In this document: piece by piece, positions 56,368-64,000 of the stretch
How the letters are laid out: each line of letters begins with the position of its first letter
Position numbering within the stretch: the first letter of the stretch is position 1
Assembly (NCBI GenBank): GCA_019918135.1
Contig: WBZZ01004691.1
Location: 102,001 to 166,000 of the forward strand
DNA length: 64,000 nucleotides
From: Paulinella micropora
Taxonomy: Eukaryota > Cercozoa > Imbricatea > Euglyphida > Paulinellidae
Direction of reading: 5' to 3'
Notes under the pieces: model-generated
Seen by the model: only the letters and a program-made list of their open reading frames with translations
What the model was told of the DNA's origin: nothing
The model's database searches: none
Position numbers and translations under genes: made by a program

Positions 56368-56369
<2 letters not shown>
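55340..56369 (+). repeat. Duplicated unit of about 360 bp with GATA tails
   Basis: A unit from CGAAATAGCGACGGGAAGCA to CAATACTTTATTCAC followed by AGACTTCCTTGGTTGACGAA and TCGATATYTCATC occurs at 55590-55947 and 56013-56369, almost identical. The last 60 bp (AGACTTCC..CTCATC) also occurs alone at 55340-55400. Copies are followed by (ATCT)n arrays. It resembles a short retroposon with a microsatellite tail; no tRNA-like promoter was found. The region 55400-55590 is unique. Confidence 0.85.
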
Positions 56370-56443
<74 letters not shown>

Positions 56444-56572
56444 GTGTATGTATGTATGTATGTATGTATTTATGTGTGTATGTGTGTACGTATGTATGTA
56501 TGTGTGTGTATTTATGTATGTATGTATGTATGTATGTATGTATGTACCTATGTATGTATGCATGTATGTGTA
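56370..56572. repeat. GATA then TATG microsatellite
   Basis: (ATCT)n to 56440 then (TATG)n to 56572, directly joined to the GC-rich RING gene. Confidence 0.95.
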
Positions 56573-57548
56573 CGGCCCGACGCGAAGGAGTTGTTGCAGC
56601 TTTCCGATTGCGTTTGGGCCGCGGCGGCCGTCGCGGGCCAGTGTCCGGTCTTGCTCAAGTTTTCTCTGCAGCAGCAGACGGACTGTACAACGGCGCAGGC
56701 GCTGCTGGAGATGGCGCTGGCCGGGGCGTGCATCCTTGGGGACAACGGCACGGGCGCCTGGGGGGTCAAGGTGCCGGCGGTCCCGCCGGCGCTGTGCCTG
56801 GTGGGGTTGCTGCTGCAGGCGGGTGCGTCCCTGGAGAGAGATTGGCTCCGCGACAGTTGGCCGGCCGACCTGCCGCACAGCCGACGGTTGCCCAACTGTG
56901 GGCGGCCCGCCCAGCTGGTTGACCGGCTGTATTCGTGCTGGGATCGGGCCCGCCGGCCGCTTCGCAAGTACAGCAACAGCGAGGACAGCGAAGATGACGA
57001 GGACAGCGAAGATGACGAGGACAGTGAGGACAGCGACGGTTCGTTTCTCATCGACGAGGAAGAGGAAGATGAAGAAGAACGGCCGCCGCCAAGGTTGCGG
57101 GGGTGCGAAGGCTGCGAAGACTGCGAGAGGGAGGCAGCCGTCTCGCGGCGCCGGGCGACAGACTGCAAGAGGGAGCTAGCCGCCGCGGAAGTCCGGGAAG
57201 GCGCTGCGGCGCGAGAACACGAGGCTAACGGCAGCGGCGGAGCGCGCTAGGCAGGAGCTAGCCGCCTTGGAAAACAAGCTGCGCGACACCCGCACGCTTT
57301 GCAAGAGAGCGAAAGTACACCTACGCGGCCTGCGGCGCAAAGAAAAGAAAACCCGGGCTCCGTTGGCAAACGTCGAGGAGGACCCACCGTCATGCGCGGT
57401 TTGCCTGAACGAGCCCGGCCAAGAAACGGGACCTCTGGTAGTGTTTTCCCCCTGCGCACACGCCCGGGTCTGCGCCGACTGCGCGGCACAGCTGGCGCGC
57501 TGCCCCTTGTGCCGGCGGGCAATCAGAGAATTCGTGGCTCCCATCTGA
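56573..57548 (+). pseudogene. RING-finger protein, 5' end cut by a microsatellite
   Basis: The C-terminal RING-HC finger is complete: CAVCLNE, FSPCAHARVCADC and CPLCRRAI near 57390-57535, ending IREFVAPI with a stop at 57546. It predicts E3 ubiquitin-ligase activity. Upstream lie a coiled coil (ARQELAALENKLRD near 57245), an acidic run (SEDSEDDEDSEDDEDSED, about 56970-57040) and a helical domain (LLQLSDCVWAAAAVAGQCPV). No ATG start is seen: the reading enters from a TATG array, so the 5' end is missing. The frame is lost about once before the RING part. The GC content matches the island at 30.4-48.4 kb. Confidence 0.7.
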
Positions 57549-57765
57549 ACCGCCGAAGGTGAGCGATAGAAATGTTTACAAACTTTTAATTAAACAACGC
57601 CCGCCCGCCTTTTCAGCCCTAGACAAAAACAGCGTGGTTTGGATTAGGGAGGCATTCCGCAGATCCGTCGTAATGAATTACCAAGTTTGGATAAAAACAA
57701 AAAGCCGGATAAGGGGCTTCGTCGAAACTGTAAAAAAGGCACGAGTTCTTTAATTTATACCAGTA
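57549..57765. other. No gene recognised
   Basis: The 3' flank of the RING gene, AT-rich with a short GC patch near 57600. A 64-codon open frame (57559-57753) begins with GTG and shows no family features. Confidence 0.45.
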
Positions 57766-58090
57766 TGTATGTATGCATGTATATGTATGTATGTATGTAT
57801 GTATGTACGTATGTATGTATGTACGTATGTATGTATGTATGTATTGTGTGTATGTATTGTATTGTATGTATTGTATCTATGTATGTATGTATGTATGTAC
57901 GTACATGTATGTGTGTATGTATGTACGTATACATAAAATGTCACATGAATATACACATGTATGTATGTATGTATGTATGTATACATACAGTATATATGTA
58001 TGTATGTATGTATGTATGCATGTATGTATGTATGTATGTATGTATGTATGCATGTATGTATGTATGTATGTATGTATGAATGAATGTGCC
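57766..58090. repeat. TATG microsatellite
   Basis: (TATG)n with TATGTACG and TATGCATG variants. Confidence 0.95.
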
Positions 58091-58517
58091 TGCGTTCGTC
58101 GTGCACTTCTGCTACATTTGAAACCACTGATACATGTCTATACACATACACATACACATACACATACATTTGAAACCACTGATACATATCTATATATATA
58201 CACACACATACACATGCACATACACATACACATACATACATAACACAAACACATACATTATATATATGTATGTGTGTGTGTGTGTGTATGAACGTACGTG
58301 CATAACGTACGTACGTTCGTAACTGCGTACGTACGTACGTATGTACGTATGTATGTATGTATGTATGTATGTATGTATGTATGCATGTATGTATGTATGT
58401 AATATGTATGTATGTATGTGTATGTATGTATGTATGTATGTATGTATGTATGTACCTGCGTTCGTCGTGCACTTCTGCTACATTTGAAACCACTGATGCA
58501 TGTCTATGTATATTCAC

Positions 58518-58548
<31 letters not shown>

Positions 58549-58610
58549 TACATACATAACACATACAAATACATTTGAAACCACTGATACATATCTATAT
58601 ATATACACAC

Positions 58611-58641
<31 letters not shown>

Positions 58642-59110
58642 TGCATACATAACACAAGCACATACATTTGAAACCACTGATACATGTCTATACAAACATA
58701 TACATACATACATAGCACATACATATACCTTCAAAACCACTGATATTTGTCTATACACACATATGTACACATACACATACATACATAACACATACACATG
58801 CATTTGAAACCACTGATACATGTCAATACACACACATACACATACACATACACATACACATACATACTTTGTGTATGTACATAACACATACACATACACA
58901 TACCTACACATGCACATGCATCTGAAACCACTGATACATGTCTATACACACATACACATACACATACACATATAACACATACACATGCATTTGAAACCAC
59001 CGATACATGTCTATACACACACACACAGACACATACCCATACACATACATAAATAACACATACACATACATTTGAAACCACTGATACATGTCTATACACA
59101 CATACACATA
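58091..59110. repeat. Minisatellite with CATTTGAAACCACTGATACA unit and CATA spacers
   Basis: The 20-bp core CATTTGAAACCACTGATACA followed by TGTCTATACA occurs about ten times (near 58112, 58166, 58472, 58571, 58665, 58728, 58800, 58918, 58987, 59068), separated by 25-80 bp of (CACATA)n or (CATA)n. A longer block (CCTGCGTTCGTCGTGCACTT CTGCTA) precedes the core at 58088 and 58455. A TATG array splits the cluster at 58330-58450. Confidence 0.9.
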
Positions 59111-59143
59111 CATACATGACACATACACATACCAACATGACAG

Positions 59144-59385
59144 TGGTGGGCATCGAAAGTGATGGCGCCCAGGTGGAGTTTTGCAAGCAACGCGTGCGCC
59201 AGTTTTACGAACCGCCCAAGCAGAAGGGAAGAAAGAAGAAAGCAGACCAAGCAGAAGAAGAAGAGGAAGAAGTAGAAGAAGAAGAGGATGTCGAACCCGG
59301 TGAAGTTGACAAAGAGCTGCAGGAAAAAAATCAGTTGGCGCAAGCTCGGAGAGCTCCAGCGTTTCGAGCTGTTTTACTTGCAAAG
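59144..59385 (+). CDS. Exon resembling part of a DNA methyltransferase
   Basis: An exon with acceptor ACATGACAG and donor CAAAG/GTGAGG. The protein begins VGIESDGAQVEFCKQRVRQF, the strand-acidic-helix pattern of a SAM-binding motif as seen in many DNA (adenine or cytosine-N4) methyltransferases (VGIExDxxQxxxxxxRV), then a basic patch (QKGRKKK), an acidic run (EEEEEEVEEEED) and a helix (VDKELQEKNQLAQARRAPAF). It must be an internal exon: no start or stop of its own is needed, and the upstream exon is not visible in the satellite DNA to its left. The methyltransferase call rests on one motif only. Confidence 0.5.
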
Positions 59386-59426
59386 GTGAGGTAGACCTCG
59401 AGCTTGGAGGTGGTGTGAGTTGTGAA

Positions 59427-59594
59427 ATGGACAACCATCTTCTTCACAAACCATCAACTTCGTCGTCTTCGTCTGGTGACGCATCGAACAAATCGCCCTG
59501 CTCGGTCGGTTGCTACAATGAGGCACTAGGTGGTTGTGCCATCAACGATTGTTACCACTGCAAAGGTTTTTTTGCAACGAAACATGCCACATGA
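59427..59594 (+). CDS. Small Cys-rich reading frame, possible next exon
   Basis: ATG at 59427 to TGA at 59592, 55 residues: MDNHLLHKPSTSSSSSGDAS, then a Cys-rich part (CSVGCYNEALGGCAINDCYH then CKGFF). The Cys spacing suggests metal binding, possibly the last exon of the methyltransferase-like gene, but no acceptor was pinned down. No family recognised. Confidence 0.3.
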   Translation: MDNHLLHKPSTSSSSSGDASNKSPCSVGCYNEALGGCAINDCYHCKGFFATKHAT

Positions 59595-59749
59595 ATTGGT
59601 GAAACAAATTGTACAGACAAATTGTACTCCAACAAAGCCGAACGTACCAGTAAGTAAGTAAAGAGGTTAGCCAAGTAGTTAGTCTATAACTGATTGAGTG
59701 GTTAGCAAAGAGAAGAAAATTAATGTTAATAAATGTAATTAAATTACAA
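59595..59749. other. Edge of the right virus-like element
   Basis: AT-rich, with AGTAAGTAAAGAGGTTAGCC and GTGGTTAGCAAAGAGAAG words. The border between the methyltransferase-like locus and the virus-like element lies here; no terminal inverted repeat could be confirmed because the other end is outside the window. Confidence 0.4.
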
Positions 59750-60746
59750 ATTCATTATCTCTTTTTTCTTTCTCAATCTTTGACTTGACCTTATGTTTTC
59801 CGGTTTAATATCTAGTGACTTTAATAAGTGACCTGTCTTCTTTTCTTTAGTTGCTTCCTTTACTTTGTCGGCTAATTGAGGTTTAACTTCTTCCGGTTGT
59901 TCTTTCATTTTAGATTTTAATAATTGTTGAGGACTAACTAGTTCGTTTTCACCAAGTATTAACTAAAACCTTTCCTGCCTTTAACAATATATACTTTTTT
60001 TGAATACTGAACATCGCCTTTAGAAAAAACAGTTCTTTCTAGTTCTTTTCTTACGGTTGACCTCTTAGGAAATTTGTTAATAAGACCGGCTCTGTATATT
60101 TCTTGGTCATTTTTCTTTTTACCCTCATAGACTTCCATAGGTGTAGCTTTTATTGTATTATGATATGTATTGTTGTAATTTTCCACAATTTCATAAATGT
60201 AAGGAACCCAAATAAAATCATCATTAACTTCCACATAAAATTTAAATCGTTTCTTATTGTTCTAATAAATCTATCTATTCCCATAGTTCGGTGATCACCT
60301 ACTTCATTTGTTGCGTGTTCTATCTCGTTCTCTTTAAAGTATTCGGCGACTTGTCCTTTATATTCACTGCCGTTGTCAGACGTAATTCTTTTAGGTTTGG
60401 GCGTTTTCTTTAATCCTTCTAATACTTCACTGGTTGTTTTATTTTTGATCTGTTCAATCCAACCACGACGAGAATAAACATCAATCATTACTAAACCAAA
60501 ATTGTAGTTTTTGTTTCCTTTCTTAGTAGCTGTTTTAAACATGTCCATTAAGTCAATAAACACTTGGCTTAATGGTTCTGGCTCAGGTGCTAGAATAGTA
60601 TTCCATTTTTTAGGTGATTTAGATTGATGGTGTATTTCAGAAGCCTCTTCAATTTTCTGTTTCTCAAGTTCGTCCTCATTTTGTGGAGATTTCACCTCCG
60701 TACCTCCAGTTTCATTGTTTTGTATAGCTGTATGTTTGTGGTCCAT
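59750..60746 (-). pseudogene. Retroviral-type (rve) integrase, right copy
   Basis: ATG at 60746 (MDHKHTAIQNNETGGTEVKS) leads to the catalytic core: FIDLMDMFKTATKKGNKNYN, FGLVMIDVYSRRGWIEQIKN, ITSDNGSEYKGQVAEYFKEN and an MGIDRFIRTIRN block, then ATPMEVYEGKKKND and a C-terminal beta/basic tail. The N-terminus is kept here and lost in the left copy. It would integrate the element DNA. It is a fossil with several breaks. Confidence 0.85.
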
Positions 60747-60899
60747 TGCAGAGACTTTGCCTACGCACCTTCATTTTTGGTGCTCTTATATTAAAACTTT
60801 AAAAATATTTTAGATGTATCATTATTTTCTTTTTTTGGTTTCTCGGGTTGTTGGTTATAAACATTGACACTAACACAGCTGGACTTCTTACCGCCTTTC

Positions 60900-61253
60900 T
60901 TAGGCTTGGGCTCTTCCTCTTCTTCCCTTTTTTACCACTTTCTTCGCCTTCTTCTGTTTAGTTTTTAATTTCATACCCGTAACCCGTCGGGCGACAATAT
61001 CAACGAAGTCGTGCTCTACTTCCTCATCAGAACTGCTTTCTTCAATCGGCTCGCCATCCGTTCCTTCAATCATATCTTTCGCCAACTGCTTCTTAGTAAT
61101 GTGATCCATCTTTTCGTCCGCCGTCATTTCTTTTACATTCTTAGCCTCTTCCCCCGAGTAGTTCCTTAGCCCTCTGCTTAGCCTGTTTTTTCTTCGCCTC
61201 CCAACCCGTTTCAAGGTTCTTAATCGCGACCTCTCTATTACCTCTTGGCATTT
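60900..61253 (-). pseudogene. Small charged protein of the virus-like element
   Basis: Starts near ATG 61253 (MPRGNREVAIKNLETGWEAK) and shows KEMTADEKMDHITKKQLAKD and acidic ESSSDEEVEHDFVDIVARR, ending in a Lys/Arg-rich tail. It looks helical and nucleic-acid-binding. No family recognised. It lies head to head with the fibre gene. It is broken about once or twice. Confidence 0.5.
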
Positions 61254-61399
61254 TGTGACTTGTTTATATTCTCATACAAAATAATATTATTTAGTTTTTA
61301 TTAATAAACAATTTCTCAACAAATATAATAATATCGCAATTAAAAAGTTTATTAGGCCTAAATGAGTTGGCTGTTGATAGTTTTAATATACTTAATTTA

Positions 61400-64000
61400 G
61401 ATTTAACAAATACTAATATTATCGGCTTAAATACAGACAGAGTGCCAGAAGATGCCGACCCGATAAATCTTTATTATACTGACGGATGATTTGATGCGAG
61501 GCTGGCTATCAAAAGCATGGGGGACATTAAAAAAATTTATACTATACAGAGCAACGAGTAAGGGACAACGACGAAGTTAAAGCTTCAACTCAACACCGTT
61601 CTAATACAAGTAATCCTCATCAAACCAGTTTATACAATTTGATAGACACTAACATATCCGCACCAACGGTCAGGCAATACTTAACATATAATGATATAGA
61701 TGGTAAATGGAGGAATACCGCCCTCGGGTCAATTGACACACTCTCGGATGTAGTCATAACCGCACCAATAGACACTAATAGTTATCTAACATATAATTCA
61801 ATAAACTGGGAAAATAAAACATTTCCGATAAATGTTGATGAATTCGGCAACATTAATATGGGTGGGTATTTGAACATAACAGTAGTAAATTTACTACGAT
61901 ATTGGCTTCTTCAATCATAACCACTGCGACATTTAATGATGCTTTTGACACACGGCTCGCTACTAAGTCAACCACCAATTTAGCAGAGGGAACAAACCTT
62001 TATTATACGAATGCGAGATTTGACACAAGATTTTCAGCTAAAGCAACCGCAGACTTAAAAGAGGGAACAAATTTATACTATACCACAGCAAGAGCAAATA
62101 CAGACTTTGACACACGGCTAGCGACTAAATCAACCCCTGACCTAGCCGAGGGGACGAGCCTTTATCACACCAATGCGAGATTTGACACTCAATTACCTAC
62201 AAAGAGCACAACCAACTTAGCAGAAGGAACTAATCTATACTATACGATAGCAAGAGCAAATACAGACTTTGACACACGGCTCGCCACTAAATCAACAACA
62301 AACTTAGCAGAAGGCACTAATTTATATTATACGACAGCGAGAGCAAATACAGATTTTGACACACGGCTAGCGACTAAATCAACCACTAACTTAGCAGAAG
62401 GGACAAACTTATATTATACTAATGCTAGGTTTGATACACAATTAGCAACAAAATCAACAACCAACTTAGCAGAGGGAACTAATCTTTATTTCACCACCGC
62501 ACGAGATAATTCAAATTTGACACACGGCTCGCAACTAAATCAACTACTAACTTAGCTGAGGGAACGAACCTTTACTATACGACAGCCAGAGCAAATACAG
62601 ATTTTGATACAAGACTGGCGACCAAGAGCACCACCAACTTAGCAGAGGGAACAAACCTTTATTACACTAATGCGAGATTTGACACTCAATTAGCGACAAA
62701 GAGCACCACCAATTTAGCAGAGGGAACAAATCTATATTATACGACAGCAAGGGCTCATACGGACTTTGACACACTGCTAGGAACAAAATCAATAGATGCT
62801 TTGAGTGATGTAGTAATAACAACACCCGCAAATGGTCAATAACTAACATACAATGGAACAAACTGGGTAAATTCAACTGGGTCGTTATCTTTCCTTTCTT
62901 TGACTGGTGGGACGATGTCAGGCGATATTAAACTGGGTGCTTCGGCTTTTACTATGTGTACGGGCCCGCAGACTATGAACACAAACAATACAACACACGC
63001 ACCATTTGTTGCTTCTGCTTCTTCTGCTGAGGTGGCCGAGCCCGCTTGTTTTGCTTTAATGCTGACCAGAACAATGCTTGGGGAAATTTCATAACATTTC
63101 CAACTTACTACAATGACTCAACAGGAGTATATCAAAGAAGTCCGCCAACTACAACCACACTTTCAGGTTCTTCTTATAGCGGAGAATGGATAAAAATAGA
63201 CTTAGGAGCGATATACAGGATTAAAAAAATACTATGTTCGTTCTTCAAATGCTAACTTTCAATACAATGCTCCGAATACTTAGTATATGGGCACATCCAC
63301 AGACAACACCACATTTACATTATGGGATACACAGACAGGGCAGGCATGGGCTTCACAATCATCAAAAACATATACTCCAACATCAGTGTTTGCTAGATAT
63401 ATCATAGTGGTTGTTAATAGTGCAGTAGCGGAACATCATTAAGAAGTCAAGTAGAAGTCGCCAGTTTGTAGTTTGATTATGAAACCTTGAATTACGATAT
63501 AACATTGATTAGAAATATATCGTGTGATACAATAACAAAAACTGGAACAATAATAGGAACGACATTAACGGTCAGCGGTTTAATCACGGCAAATGCCGGA
63601 TTAACAGGAACAACATTAACAGCAAGTGGATTAATAACGGCGAATGCGGGATTAACTGGAACTACATTAACGGCGAGCTGAGTTATAACGGCTAACGGAG
63701 GATTAACAGGAACGACAATTACAGCAAGTGGAGTTATAACGGCTAACGAAGGATTAACAGGAACGACAATTACAGCAAGTGGAGCAATAACAGCGAATGC
63801 GGGAGTTAATATGAAAAGCCAAAAAAAAACCAATTTATCAACACCTACTGCTTCAACGGACGGGGCAAACAAAAGTTATGTAGATACATTAGATGGTCAG
63901 AATGTTAAAATAACAGGAACTCAAACAATAGCAGGTGTCAAAACATTTAGCAATAATATTACAACATCAAATGGTGTGCCGATAATCATAGGACGGAATA
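61400..64000 (+). pseudogene. Tail-fibre-like protein, repeat-rich, runs off right edge
   Basis: Three parts. (1) 61640-62830: repeats of 25 or 29 residues built on LAEGTNLYYTTARANTDFDT and RLATKSTT, about twelve copies, with LSDVVIT and LTYNGTNWVN words, as in phage tail fibres. (2) About 62850-63430: a globular part with SLTGGTMSGDIKLG and a discoidin-like YSGEWIKIDLGAIYRIKKI. (3) 63560-64000: 17-residue repeats (GTTLTASGLITANAGLT), then TASTDGANKSYVDT and TGTQTIAGVKTFSNNI, classic fibre stalk words. It would form a trimeric receptor-binding fibre on a virion. It is broken in several places. Confidence 0.8.

Larger units (their letters stand above)
59750..64000. mobile_element. Polinton-like or dsDNA-virus-like element fossil, right copy
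   Basis: AT-rich DNA with an integrase and a small charged protein on the minus strand and a long tail-fibre-like gene on the plus strand that runs off the right edge. The integrase is homologous to 29445-30425, so two copies of one family are present. The gene set fits an integrating dsDNA virus or Polinton-like element; no capsid gene is in view. It is broken in many places and looks old. Confidence 0.7.

Noticed and set aside
57750-58724. 324-residue open frame on the minus strand
   Set aside because: It reads through TATG arrays and the minisatellite only.
58091-59110. CRISPR-like spaced direct repeats
   Set aside because: Spacers are CATA microsatellite, not unique sequence, and the DNA is eukaryotic.

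Overview
The window looks like nuclear DNA of a single-celled eukaryote that I cannot name. Support comes from spliceosomal introns with GT..AG borders, a tRNA-derived SINE with a polymerase III promoter, LTR and non-LTR retrotransposons, and long microsatellites (AAT, TATG, GATA, CT and AGT types). No rRNA gene, true tRNA gene or CRISPR array was seen.

Layout. 1-16.8 kb: two related Ty3/Gypsy elements, the younger plus-strand one nested in the leader of an older minus-strand one, with SINE-like repeats lodged in the younger element's 3' part. 17-24.1 kb: a MYND-finger fragment, then a many-exon F-box/leucine-rich-repeat gene on the minus strand with microsatellite-filled introns. 24.1-27.5 kb: degenerate tandem repeats and several short retroposon families that share a 3' core and end in microsatellites. 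27.5-28.7 kb: nothing recognised. 28.7-30.4 kb: AT-rich fossil of a Polinton/virophage-like element (GIY-YIG nuclease, integrase). 30.4-48.4 kb: a GC-rich, gene-dense island coding on both strands, with F-box, MYND, glycosyltransferase-like and PKD/DUF285 surface-protein genes plus several unrecognised ones. 48.4-53.9 kb: short tandem repeats and a decayed LINE. 53.9-59.1 kb: microsatellites and a minisatellite, broken by a duplicated 0.4 kb unit and a GC-rich RING-finger gene. 59.1-59.6 kb: an exon resembling part of a DNA methyltransferase. 59.7-64 kb: a second Polinton-like or other dsDNA-virus-like fossil with the same integrase, a small charged protein and a phage-like tail-fibre gene that runs off the right edge.

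The most interesting parts are the two virus-like fossils, of which the right one pairs a retroviral-type integrase with a bacteriophage-style fibre, and the GC-rich island. The island's gene families (F-box, MYND, RING), close packing, small introns and a hairpin at a gene end are all seen in Pandoravirus-like giant viruses, but no virus hallmark gene (capsid, packaging ATPase, polymerase) lies in the window, so a host origin remains possible. The F-box, RING and MYND proteins would fit ubiquitin-linked protein turnover or protein recruitment whichever origin is right. A second theme is the retroposon network, in which several short families with one 3' core appear to seed the microsatellites.
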